From: Cytophagales bacterium WSM2-2
Lineage (GTDB): Bacteria; Bacteroidota; Bacteroidia; Cytophagales; Cyclobacteriaceae
Reading direction: 5' to 3'
Assembly: GCA_015472025.1 (NCBI GenBank)
Contig: BNHL01000001.1
Span: 1,709,501 to 1,773,500 of the forward strand
DNA length: 64,000 nucleotides
Made by a program: the position numbers and the translations under genes. Shown in pieces: positions 55,685 through 63,607 of the stretch. The notes beneath the pieces were generated by a model, which searched no databases, was not told the origin of the DNA, and worked only from the letters and a program-made list of their open reading frames with translations. Each line of letters begins with the position of its first letter. Positions within the stretch are counted from its first letter, which is position 1.

Positions 55685-56236
55685 TTACTTGGCGGCAAAA
55701 GGAACAGCAACTACTGTCTGATCCCACAACAAAACCAGTTCAATTCCATCCGCGCCTTTTTCTACAGAAATTGTAAACTGCTCTACAATCTTTTTGTCCT
55801 GTGAATGATGGACAGGAACTTCAATAACCAAGGCATCAGTCTCGGGATTGCGCAGCGCCTCACCACTGAAACTGATTCCCCAGGATGGAACCTCAGAATT
55901 GAAAACTACCTGCCAGGTCTGTTCTCCCGGTACAGTCCATAAACTGTACTTTCCGGCTTTCAACTCTTTGTCTCCAAAAGTCAGATCAGAGTTTGTTTCA
56001 AAAATGGTCGCTTCGTTGGCTCCGGTTCTCCAGGTTTTTCCATAAGGCACAAGCTTTCCGAAGATCTCGCGGTCTTTCTTGTACGGACGATTGTAAAATA
56101 CGTGAACCATGAGCTTCCCGTCATTAAAATCGACATTGCCTTCAGGGCTGAATGATTTCGCTCTTATCCTGAGAAAGACCAAAATAGCCGCAATTACCAC
56201 TACAGCGACACCGATTAATATCAACGTTTTTTTCAT
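55685..56236 (-). CDS. DUF2911 domain-containing protein
   Basis: 183 residues. An N-terminal membrane anchor (ILIGVAVVVIAAILVFL) precedes a DUF2911 beta domain with YGKTWRTGANEATIFET, LKAGKYSLWTVPGEQTW and NSEVPSWGIS. The family is frequent in Bacteroidota and of unknown function, predicted to face the periplasm. It stands alone, 59 bp upstream of the HisA-like gene on the same strand. An exact promoter for the small + strand gene lies 42 bp from its start. Confidence 0.86.
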   Translation of the reverse strand: MKKTLILIGVAVVVIAAILVFLRIRAKSFSPEGNVDFNDGKLMVHVFYNRPYKKDREIFGKLVPYGKTWRTGANEATIFETNSDLTFGDKELKAGKYSLWTVPGEQTWQVVFNSEVPSWGISFSGEALRNPETDALVIEVPVHHSQDKKIVEQFTISVEKGADGIELVLLWDQTVVAVPFAAK

Positions 56237-56277
56237 ACCGGGAGCAAATTAAGGAAAGCGAGATTTTTCCAGTCCAA

Positions 56278-56311
56278 TTTGCAAATATTTAGAAAGCAAA
56301 ATCTATTTTTG
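56278..56311 (+). promoter_or_regulatory. Strong Bacteroidota promoter for the 35-residue membrane peptide
   Basis: TTTG (56278-56281), a 22-bp spacer and TATTTTTG (56304-56311) match both halves of the TTTG / TAnnTTTG consensus exactly. The ATG at 56331 is 19 bp downstream. It is the best promoter match in the window. Confidence 0.6.
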
Positions 56312-56330
56312 ACCTATAAAAATTTAAGCC

Positions 56331-56438
56331 ATGTCAGTTTTTGGAGTAGTTATTGCGCTGTTCGTTCTCGCCATCCTTTCTATCTGGCTGTTTCCCAACA
56401 GCAAAGTGAGTGACAATGAACATGATGTCAAGCACTAA
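56331..56438 (+). CDS. 35-residue membrane peptide
   Basis: A short frame starting at ATG 56331 encodes 35 residues. The first ~21 residues (MSVFGVVIALFVLAILSIWL) form one clear TM helix; the remainder, FPNSKVSDNEHDVKH, is charged. Support comes from the exact promoter 19 bp upstream, the well-formed membrane segment and the tight 14-bp gap to the LOG gene. No family is recognised. It may be a small membrane-anchored regulator or accessory subunit. Confidence 0.55.
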   Translation: MSVFGVVIALFVLAILSIWLFPNSKVSDNEHDVKH

Positions 56439-56452
56439 GAGATAACCTTTCG

Positions 56453-56995
56453 ATGAACATTTGTGTCTTTTGCGGGTCAAGCTCAGGCAATGATCCCATC
56501 TATACAAACACCGCGAAGGATCTTGGACAATTAATTGCGAAAAGCAATTCGACTTTAATTTATGGTGGAGGTAACATTGGCCTGATGGGAATTCTGGCGG
56601 ATGAAGTTCTTTCTGCAGGAGGAAAGGTCACTGGAGTGATTCCTGATTTCTTGATGAAGCGTGAAGTTGGGCATGTAGGCTTGACAAAACTTGAAATCGT
56701 CGGGTCCATGCATGAACGCAAAAAACGAATGGCAGAACTTACTGATGCTTTTGTTGCTATTCCCGGTGGATGGGGTACGCTGGACGAGCTGGCGGAAATT
56801 TTAACATGGAAACAACTCGGATTAATTGATCAACCTGTCGGTATTCTCAACATCGATTCTTTTTTTGATGCACTGCTTCAACAAATGAATACAATGGTTG
56901 AAAAAGGCTTCTTAAATGGATCAAATTTCTCGGCAATTCAAATTGAAAATGACCCTAAAAAGCTGCTCACCTTGCTTGGGGTAAAATCATTTTAG
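56453..56995 (+). CDS. LOG family protein (nucleotide phosphoribohydrolase)
   Basis: 180 residues of TIGR00730 type. The signature PGGWGTLDE (residues 104-112) and YGGGNIGLMG are conserved. Proteins of this family remove the ribose-5-phosphate from cytokinin or purine nucleotides; in bacteria the natural substrate is often uncertain. The start MNICVFCGSSSG is standard. It likely shares a transcript with the 35-residue membrane peptide, and a hairpin-like inverted repeat follows 23 bp past its stop. Confidence 0.92.
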   Translation: MNICVFCGSSSGNDPIYTNTAKDLGQLIAKSNSTLIYGGGNIGLMGILADEVLSAGGKVTGVIPDFLMKREVGHVGLTKLEIVGSMHERKKRMAELTDAFVAIPGGWGTLDELAEILTWKQLGLIDQPVGILNIDSFFDALLQQMNTMVEKGFLNGSNFSAIQIENDPKKLLTLLGVKSF

Positions 56996-57018
56996 CGCCA
57001 CCTCCCGTAACTATTTTT

Positions 57019-57040
57019 CGTTAGCTTGGTAGAGCTAACG
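57019..57040. repeat. Perfect 8-bp inverted repeat upstream of the aspartic protease gene
   Basis: CGTTAGCT (57019-57026) and AGCTAACG (57033-57040) are perfect inverted arms around the 6-nt loop TGGTAG. The right arm ends 2 bp before the ATG at 57043. No T-run follows on either strand, so an operator or leader hairpin is more likely than a terminator. Confidence 0.55.
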
Positions 57041-57042
57041 CT

Positions 57043-58269
57043 ATGAGATTCACAATACTTCTGTTCTGCTTTGTTTTGGCGGGTCGAACTTTCGCTCAGC
57101 TCGGATTCAATCTGGCGGATGGAGCGAGTAAAGTCGATATACCAATAGAAATTCACAACAACCTCATAGTTGTTCCTGTGATAGTGAATAATCAATTGCC
57201 ACTAAAATTTATTGTTGATACCGGAGTTCGTACTACCATTCTCACGGAGAAAGTTTACAGTGATGTATTGAACATGGCGTATTCACGGAAGTACACCATT
57301 TTTGGTCCTGGTGGAACGAACCTTGTGAATGCGTATATCACCAACAATGTCACACTTGATCTGCCGGGTGTTCACGGTCGAGGTCATGCTATGCTTGTTC
57401 TCGAAACGGACTACCTCGAGTTGAAAAATTCTCTGGGGTCCGATGTGCATGGTATTTTAGGATATGAGCTTTTCAGCCGCTTCGTTGTTAAAATAGATTA
57501 TGTTGCGAAGATCCTCACGCTGATGACTCCGCAGAAATTTAAGCCACGGAAAAAATTCACGCGGTTACCGATCACGGTGGAAGACACTAAACCATATTAT
57601 GTAGCTGAACTGAAGATCAATGACACAACTAGTATAAGTGCCAAATTAATGGTCGATACAGGCGCTAGCCATGGTTTGTTCCTGGATGCAGATTCAAATC
57701 ACAAGATCGTGGTTCCCGAAAAGAATATTCGATGTACCGTAGGGCGCGGTCTTGGCGGGCCTATTGAAGGGAGAGTGGCGCGTATCAAGAGTTTAAGCAT
57801 GGGAAAATACGAGATCAATAATATGATTGCGAGTTTTCCGGACCCGGACAGCTATGGCGATACTCTTCGCTCGAGCACGAAAGTTTACCGCAATGGTTCA
57901 ATCGGGGGTGAGGTACTTAGTCGTTTTCAACTGGTGTTTGATTTTCCTCGTGAAAAAATTTATTTAAAACCCAACTCTTCCTTCAAGAAGAAGCTCTATA
58001 ACAACATGAGCGGACTTTCAGTGAGAGCAATTGGAAGTCGTTTGAGGGAATTTGAAGTGATCGAAGTTCGGGAGAGATCGGCTGGATTTTTGGCAGGAAT
58101 CAACGTGGGAGACAAAATTCTTTCCATAAATAACAACCTTACCGAAGACATGGATTTGAGCCAGCTTAACAATTATTTCAACACCAAGCCGGGAAAAAAG
58201 ATCCTTATGCGCCTGTTGCGAGGAAATCAAGTCCTTGAAAAGGAAGTTATCCTGGTGAGTGAGATTTAA
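57043..58269 (+). CDS. Secreted aspartic protease with two DTG motifs and a PDZ domain
   Basis: 408 residues. Signal peptide ending RTFAQ, then two retropepsin-like lobes: FIVDTGVRTTIL (Asp59) and LMVDTGASHGLF (Asp205). Each lobe has the pattern that contributes one catalytic Asp, so a single chain could make a two-lobed pepsin-like site. A PDZ-like domain forms the C-terminus (about 325-405), with AGFLAGINVGDKILSINN. This is a known Bacteroidota arrangement of 'aspartyl protease with PDZ'. Probably periplasmic or exported; substrates are unknown. Upstream lies a perfect inverted repeat. Confidence 0.88.
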   Translation: MRFTILLFCFVLAGRTFAQLGFNLADGASKVDIPIEIHNNLIVVPVIVNNQLPLKFIVDTGVRTTILTEKVYSDVLNMAYSRKYTIFGPGGTNLVNAYITNNVTLDLPGVHGRGHAMLVLETDYLELKNSLGSDVHGILGYELFSRFVVKIDYVAKILTLMTPQKFKPRKKFTRLPITVEDTKPYYVAELKINDTTSISAKLMVDTGASHGLFLDADSNHKIVVPEKNIRCTVGRGLGGPIEGRVARIKSLSMGKYEINNMIASFPDPDSYGDTLRSSTKVYRNGSIGGEVLSRFQLVFDFPREKIYLKPNSSFKKKLYNNMSGLSVRAIGSRLREFEVIEVRERSAGFLAGINVGDKILSINNNLTEDMDLSQLNNYFNTKPGKKILMRLLRGNQVLEKEVILVSEI

Positions 58270-58322
58270 TATCTTGCTTCGTACACGTACTGGATTTTCC
58301 GTAGAGATCAGTAATTTTAAGA

Positions 58323-58688
58323 ATGAAAAAGATTATTGTCGCTCTACTGCTGCTGTTTTCTTGCAGTGAAAAACCGTCAACCAACTCCCTGGCACCAACC
58401 GAATTTGATGCAAAATTGAAAAGCACGCCTGCTGCTGTTTTGCTGGACGTACGAACAGAGGCTGAGGTACAGGAAGGCTCACTGCCGAAAGCTCAAAATA
58501 TCGTGTACGATGATGCATTTGCCTCAAAACTGGAAGACCTTTCAAAAGATGTTCCGGTTTTAGTTTACTGTGCTAAGGGCATGCGTAGTGAAAAAGCAGC
58601 TGCTATTCTGAAAGAGAAAGGATTCAAGGAGGTATATCAACTGAAGGGAGGCTTGCAAGCCTGGAAAGAAGCCGGGTTGCCGTTGTAA
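58323..58688 (+). CDS. Rhodanese-like lipoprotein
   Basis: 121 residues. The lipobox is LFSC (Cys14), so the mature domain is anchored on the periplasmic side of a membrane. The rhodanese fold follows, with LLDVRTEAE and active-site VYCAKGMRSEKAA (Cys83). Extracytoplasmic rhodaneses may carry persulfide sulphur or act in redox sensing; the acceptor is unknown. It ends 3 bp before the convergent GH3 gene. Confidence 0.9.
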   Translation: MKKIIVALLLLFSCSEKPSTNSLAPTEFDAKLKSTPAAVLLDVRTEAEVQEGSLPKAQNIVYDDAFASKLEDLSKDVPVLVYCAKGMRSEKAAAILKEKGFKEVYQLKGGLQAWKEAGLPL

Positions 58689-58691
58689 GAA

Positions 58692-60212
58692 TTACCCGTT
58701 GGTCATCATTAGAATATCATCGACATACTCGCGCGAATTGCTTAGCCGCGGCACTTTATTCTGACCACCCAGCTTACCGCGTTTTTTCATCCAGTTATAG
58801 AATGTCCCCTCGGGCACACTATGAACTTTCGGAGCAACTAATGCAATATTGTGTGAGCGCTTGGCATCATAGTCGGAGTTTACTTTGCGCAACATATCAT
58901 CGAGTGCGGTAATGAAACTTTCCAGATTTTCCGGTTGCTTTTTAAACTCAACGATCCACTCATGCCCGCCACGCCTTGATTTTTCCAGGTATATCGGGGC
59001 GGCTGTATAGTTATCGATGACGGCACCCGTTTGTTCGCAAGCGTAGGCCACTGCGGTATCCGCATTTTCAATAATCACTTCTTCGCCAAACGCATTTATG
59101 AAATGCTTTGTACGTCCGGATATCTTTATTCGGTAAGGCGCCAGACTGGTAAATTTCACCGTGTCACCGATATTGTATCTCCAGAGTCCGGAGTTGGTTG
59201 TGATTACCAAAGCATAGTTCTTTCCAAGCTCTACCTCCGCAAGGCTTATGGCGTCAGGGTATTCTTTGCTCCATTCTTCCATCGGGATGAATTCATAAAA
59301 CACACCATAGTCGAGCATAAGCAATAGTTCTTCAGAATCTTTTTGATCCTGGATTCCAAAAAACCCTTCACTCGCATTATAGGTTTCCCAATAGCGCATC
59401 GAGTCTGAAGGGATGATGGAACGGAATAGATTCTTATAAGGCCTGAATGCGACAGCCCCGTGGAAGAAAACTTCCAGGTTAGGCCATACTTCAAGCACAC
59501 TGCTTTTCTTTTCTAACTCAAGGATCCGCTGCAGGAGCAGAACGGTCCAGGTAGGCACGCCTGCAATATGAGCTACGTTCACCTTTGCTGTGGTCGTGGC
59601 AATAAGGTCAATTTTCTCTTCCCAGTTGCCCATCAGCGCTACATCTAAACTCGGTGTACGAATAAACTCCGCCCACGGGGGCAGATTTTGCATAATCACG
59701 GCCGAAACATCTCCATAGTGCGAAGAAGCAGTCGGGTCAAATTCATTTACCTGGTAACTACCCCCAACAGCAAGTCCCTTACCATCAAATATTTTTGTGT
59801 CAGGAAAATTGTTGACGTAGATCGACAGCAGATCCTTGCCTCCCTTGAAGTGACATTCTTCGAGGGCTTCCGGTGATACAGGAATAAATTTGCTACGAGC
59901 GTTTGTAGTGCCGCTGGATTTTGCAAACCATTTTACTTCACTCGGCCACAAGATATTTTGTTCCCCACGCATGAGCCGCTCGATATAGGGAAAGAGTTGC
60001 TCATACGTATGAACCGGAACTCGCCTCTTAAAGTCGTCATAATTGACGATGTCATCGAATGAATACCTTCTTCCAAACTCCGAGTAGCTGGCTGTACTCA
60101 ATAGACGTTTGAGTACTTCTTCCTGTACCTCGTGCGGATATTTCATGAAAAGCTCGATCTGGTGGATCCGCTTCTTCATTACCCACGTGAGGATGGAATT
60201 AATAATCTGCAT
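58692..60212 (-). CDS. GH3 auxin-responsive promoter family protein (acyl-adenylating enzyme)
   Basis: 506 residues of the GH3/JAR1 type ANL-superfamily fold. The ATP-binding SSGTTNARSKFIPVS and the later YNASEGFFGIQD segment are recognisable, and KFTSLAPYRIKISGRTKHFINAFGEEV is the C-terminal-domain hinge. GH3 enzymes in plants adenylate hormones and conjugate amino acids; the bacterial substrate is unknown. It lies 78 bp downstream of lptB on the - strand. Confidence 0.9.
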   Translation of the reverse strand: MQIINSILTWVMKKRIHQIELFMKYPHEVQEEVLKRLLSTASYSEFGRRYSFDDIVNYDDFKRRVPVHTYEQLFPYIERLMRGEQNILWPSEVKWFAKSSGTTNARSKFIPVSPEALEECHFKGGKDLLSIYVNNFPDTKIFDGKGLAVGGSYQVNEFDPTASSHYGDVSAVIMQNLPPWAEFIRTPSLDVALMGNWEEKIDLIATTTAKVNVAHIAGVPTWTVLLLQRILELEKKSSVLEVWPNLEVFFHGAVAFRPYKNLFRSIIPSDSMRYWETYNASEGFFGIQDQKDSEELLLMLDYGVFYEFIPMEEWSKEYPDAISLAEVELGKNYALVITTNSGLWRYNIGDTVKFTSLAPYRIKISGRTKHFINAFGEEVIIENADTAVAYACEQTGAVIDNYTAAPIYLEKSRRGGHEWIVEFKKQPENLESFITALDDMLRKVNSDYDAKRSHNIALVAPKVHSVPEGTFYNWMKKRGKLGGQNKVPRLSNSREYVDDILMMTNG

Positions 60213-60289
60213 AGGGAATAAACTCCAAATTAACGGGGAGTGCGAGTAATCGCCAAATGGAAAACATCCAAAACAGAAGAAAAAAGTAC

Positions 60290-61036
60290 TTACTCCTGAA
60301 TTTCTACTTTCGCTCTCCGCAGTTGGAAGTTTTGGCCAAGATATACCTTACGTACGAGCGGATCATTGGCAAGTTCTTCAGCAGTGCCAACCTTGAAAAG
60401 CTTGCCCTCGACCATCAGGTAAGCACGGTCGGTGATTGAGAGAGTTTCATCTACATTGTGGTCGGAGATCAGAATACCAATATTTTTTCTTTTCAGACGG
60501 GCAACGATGCCTTGTATTTCCTCAACGGCAATGGGGTCGACACCAGCAAAGGGCTCATCGAGCAACACAAACTTTGGATCAACCGCCAAGGCGCGCGCGA
60601 TCTCTGTCCTGCGCCTTTCTCCTCCGGATAGAACCATTCCCAGGTTTTTTCGCACATGGGTGAGGCTGAATTCTTCAAGGAGCTTTTCTACTTTTTCTTT
60701 TCTATCCTTCTTGGAAAAGTTGCGCATTTCTAGAGGAGCCATGATATTCTCCTCAACGGTGAGTTTCCGAAACACAGAAGCCTCTTGCGCAAGATATCCG
60801 ATGCCAAGTTTGGCCCGTTGGTACATTGGCGTGCCGGTGATATTCTCTTCATCCAGGAAGATGTTTCCTTCATTGGCTTTGATAAGCCCTACAATCATGT
60901 AAAAGCTCGTTGTTTTACCCGCTCCATTCGGACCCAACAAGCCCACGATTTCGCCCTGGCTAACCTGCACGGATACGTTGTTAACCACCGTGCGTTTTTT
61001 ATATTTTTTTATCAGATGTTCAGCGCGCAAAATCAT
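60290..61036 (-). CDS. lptB: LPS export ABC transporter ATP-binding protein LptB
   Basis: 248 residues. Walker [10 protein letters not shown] (35-43), signature LSGGERRR (136-143), Walker [14 protein letters not shown] (157-167), with [15 protein letters not shown] and [10 protein letters not shown] typical of LptB. It powers lipopolysaccharide extraction from the inner membrane together with LptFG and LptC. ATG 61036 is chosen over a TTG at 61042; it starts 2 bp after the recJ stop. Its membrane partners are not in the window. Confidence 0.95.
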   Translation of the reverse strand: MILRAEHLIKKYKKRTVVNNVSVQVSQGEIVGLLGPNGAGKTTSFYMIVGLIKANEGNIFLDEENITGTPMYQRAKLGIGYLAQEASVFRKLTVEENIMAPLEMRNFSKKDRKEKVEKLLEEFSLTHVRKNLGMVLSGGERRRTEIARALAVDPKFVLLDEPFAGVDPIAVEEIQGIVARLKRKNIGILISDHNVDETLSITDRAYLMVEGKLFKVGTAEELANDPLVRKVYLGQNFQLRRAKVEIQE

Positions 61037-61038
61037 TT

Positions 61039-62739
61039 TCAATCAAATTTGATGTCCCTTGCCCGTAGTTGCACAGACGTAATTCCGTTGTAATAATTTT
61101 CCTCTATAGTAAAGGCCATTCTAAAACTGTCTCCATTGGCAAGTTTGGAATAGTGGTCGGCAAGATCAAATCCGACAGCCTGGAAAACATTTTCATTGCC
61201 AGCCTGGCCCACCAGAAAACGAACATGCCTGTCCTTAAAATTCGACAACGAGTTGGCTACATGCAAATTCCTTGCCTCAAATGTCAATTTTGGATTTTCA
61301 GGCCCGAATGGGGCCATCTGTTTTAATACATTGATGAATTTGCCGCTGATGCTATCCAACGAAATAGGAATGTCGATTTCCACCACTGGTGTTTTCATTT
61401 CTTCCGTCAATGATGCGGATACCACTTCTTCAAATCTCTTTTGAAAGGCATTTACGTTGTCGCGGTGAAGGGTAAGACCAGCTGCGTATTTGTGCCCGCC
61501 ATATTTTTCGAGGAGGTCGCTACAATTTTCCAGTGCCCGGTACAAGTCGAAATCCTTAATGCTTCTGGCGGAACCGGTCACCATGTCGTTGGATTCTGTG
61601 AGGATCACTGTGGGCCTGTAATATTTCTCCACACATCGTGCAGCTACGATTCCGATCACACCCTTGTGCCATGTATTCTTAAAAAGTACGGTTGACTTTG
61701 CTGTACGCAATACCTCATCACCTTCGATCATCGCAACAGCTTCTTCAGTGATATTGGTGTCATATTCCCGGCGGAGGTCATTTTTTATATTTATTTTTTC
61801 CGCCAGCGCGTTTGCCTCTTCTTCAGTCTTAGCGATCAATAATTCAACAGCCGCTTTCGCATGAGCAACGCGCCCGGCAGCATTGATACGCGGACCTAGC
61901 GTAAAGACAATTCCAGAGATATCAAGATCATTTTTGATAGCTGCTATATCTTTCAGAGCTTTCAGTCCCGGGCGTGGATTTTGATTTAATTTTTGCAACC
62001 CGGCATAGGCAAGAACCCTGTTCTCTCCATTGACAGGAACGATGTCTGAGGCAATGCTGACGACTACGAGATCCAGGTATTCAAACACTTCTCTCTCGAC
62101 TCTGAATTTTTTGGCAAAAGCTTGTATCAACTTAAACCCGATGCCACAACCGCTAAGTTCTTTGAATGGATAACTACAATCCTCGCGTTTGGGATCGAGT
62201 ACAGCCACGGCATTGGGAATTTCTCCTCCGGGCAGGTGATGATCGCAGATGACAAAGTCGATGCCTTTATGAGATGCAAGCGTCACCATATCTGAAGCCT
62301 TGATTCCCAAATCAAGGGCGATGATCAGAGAATAACCGTTTTCATCAGCCCATCGGATGCCGGCCTCTGATACGCCATATCCTTCCGCATAACGGTCCGG
62401 AATATAGAAGTCACACTTGGTATAGAATTTTTTGAGGTAGCTGTATACCAGCGCTACAGCTGTAGTGCCGTCTACATCATAATCACCGTAAATGAGAATC
62501 TTTTCTTCGTTGTCAATCGCACTTTTCAAACGCGTGACGGCTTTCTCCATGTCGGTGATCAAGAACGGATCGTGGAGGTGCTCTAATAAAGGACGAAAGA
62601 AGTCCCTGGCCGTATTGAAGTCTTTTATGCCTCTCTGAAGAAGAACAGTCGCGAGATAAGAATTGATATTTAGGCTTTTGCTCAACTCTGAAATTTCATG
62701 AGCAGGTGGAATAGGATTATGTATCCAGCGTTTCTCCAT
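61039..62739 (-). CDS. recJ: Single-stranded-DNA-specific exonuclease RecJ
   Basis: 566 residues with the RecJ DHH-family order: [11 protein letters not shown] (84-94), ALDLG, DHH (166-168), [11 protein letters not shown], then a DHHA1 domain with [12 protein letters not shown] and a C-terminal OB-fold. RecJ is a 5'-3' exonuclease for single-stranded DNA in recombination and repair. Its start overlaps the collagen-like gene's stop by 1 bp and its stop is next to lptB, so the three are probably one operon. Confidence 0.96.
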   Translation of the reverse strand: MEKRWIHNPIPPAHEISELSKSLNINSYLATVLLQRGIKDFNTARDFFRPLLEHLHDPFLITDMEKAVTRLKSAIDNEEKILIYGDYDVDGTTAVALVYSYLKKFYTKCDFYIPDRYAEGYGVSEAGIRWADENGYSLIIALDLGIKASDMVTLASHKGIDFVICDHHLPGGEIPNAVAVLDPKREDCSYPFKELSGCGIGFKLIQAFAKKFRVEREVFEYLDLVVVSIASDIVPVNGENRVLAYAGLQKLNQNPRPGLKALKDIAAIKNDLDISGIVFTLGPRINAAGRVAHAKAAVELLIAKTEEEANALAEKINIKNDLRREYDTNITEEAVAMIEGDEVLRTAKSTVLFKNTWHKGVIGIVAARCVEKYYRPTVILTESNDMVTGSARSIKDFDLYRALENCSDLLEKYGGHKYAAGLTLHRDNVNAFQKRFEEVVSASLTEEMKTPVVEIDIPISLDSISGKFINVLKQMAPFGPENPKLTFEARNLHVANSLSNFKDRHVRFLVGQAGNENVFQAVGFDLADHYSKLANGDSFRMAFTIEENYYNGITSVQLRARDIKFD

Positions 62740-63518
62740 TATTCCCGTCCCAGGTTTACTCCACCGGTTTTTCCTTGTGGAGCACTTTTTCCATTAACAC
62801 CACGCGGGCCATTCGTTCCATCCCGCAGAGGACCCAATCCCGCGTGCCCGCCAGCACCACCGTCTCCGCCGAGTCCGCCAAAACCCCCAAAATTTTTCAC
62901 GGTCAATTTGTTGCCCATAATTAAATGAAGGTCTTCACATGTTTTGCATTTGATGACCAAGGAACCACCCTGCCCGCCACCGCCACCATGAGCTCCATTA
63001 CCTCCCTTGCCACCGTCACCTGCAGGGCACACTCGAGTGCCAGAACCTCCGTCACCACCATCACCGCCTTTTCCACCATCGCCACCATCACCACCATTTA
63101 AATTGATGAGAATTGAACCATTGATCTTTAGACTATTCATGTAGAGCGACAAGTCTACGCCATGTTCTCCCGAAAAACCATTGGAAGCTCCTGCTCCTGA
63201 GGAACCACTCCGGCATGGGGCTGGTTGGCGCGCGCCAGGTTCGCCCGGCTTCCCTTTCTCTCCATTTTTTCCGTTTCCAAGAATGGAGCATCCCTTTCCA
63301 ACAACTACCTGCTTTGCGTGAATGAAATTGTTTTGCTTCGAAAGGTTAAGAAAAATAGAAGACGAATCTTTCATAATGAGTGTATCCACTACCAGGATAT
63401 CAGTGTTTTCAATGACAAACTTTTGCTTTGGTTCCAGAACAAGTTTATCGAGCCGGATTTGAGAGAGACAACCAAAAGCTAATAAGAAAAAAAATGCTAA
63501 TGCTACAAATCTGATCAT
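62739..63518 (-). CDS. Secreted collagen-like, glycine-rich protein
   Basis: 259 residues. A hydrophobic signal (FVALAFFFLLAFGCLSQ) suggests secretion, possibly as a lipoprotein through Cys17. Three glycine-rich blocks follow: a collagen-like run with GNGKNGEKGKPGEPG (81-95), a GGD-rich run (142-187) and a third (211-255), separated by beta-type segments such as KINGSILINLNGG and LTVKNFGG. Cys residues at 76, 102, 164, 191 and 194 might form disulphides. No transport or catalytic motif is seen. An exact TACTTTTG box (63530-63523) ends 4 bp upstream of the start. Confidence 0.78.
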   Translation of the reverse strand: MIRFVALAFFFLLAFGCLSQIRLDKLVLEPKQKFVIENTDILVVDTLIMKDSSSIFLNLSKQNNFIHAKQVVVGKGCSILGNGKNGEKGKPGEPGARQPAPCRSGSSGAGASNGFSGEHGVDLSLYMNSLKINGSILINLNGGDGGDGGKGGDGGDGGSGTRVCPAGDGGKGGNGAHGGGGGQGGSLVIKCKTCEDLHLIMGNKLTVKNFGGFGGLGGDGGAGGHAGLGPLRDGTNGPRGVNGKSAPQGKTGGVNLGRE

Positions 63519-63522
63519 CCTG

Positions 63523-63530
63523 CAAAAGTA
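63523..63530 (-). promoter_or_regulatory. TAnnTTTG -7 element at the collagen-like gene start
   Basis: On the - strand TACTTTTG matches the -7 consensus exactly and is 4 bp from the ATG at 63518, implying a nearly leaderless transcript. A TTG 13 bp further upstream is too close for a normal -33 element, so the call is weak. Confidence 0.35.
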
Positions 63531-63556
63531 ACTACAAACTTTACAATCCCTTTATA

Positions 63557-63586
63557 AACAAAAGAGCCTCGAAAAGATCGAGGCTC
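63557..63586 (-). terminator. Intrinsic terminator after the SPOR-domain gene
   Basis: Read on the - strand, GAGCCTCGA and TCGAGGCTC pair as a perfect 9-bp stem with a 5-nt loop (63586-63564) and are followed by TTTTGTT. It lies 21 bp past the stop at 63608 and separates this gene from the collagen-like gene's own promoter. Confidence 0.82.
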
Positions 63587-63607
63587 CTGAGTCTATATCT
63601 GATTTTT

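Noticed and set aside
60257..60439. 60-codon + strand frame between GH3 and lptB
   Set aside because: It mostly overlaps lptB antisense and has no separate support.
62800..63110. Repetitive DNA resembling a repeat array
   Set aside because: The repetition is in-frame glycine codons of the collagen-like protein, with no spacers of constant length, so it is not CRISPR.
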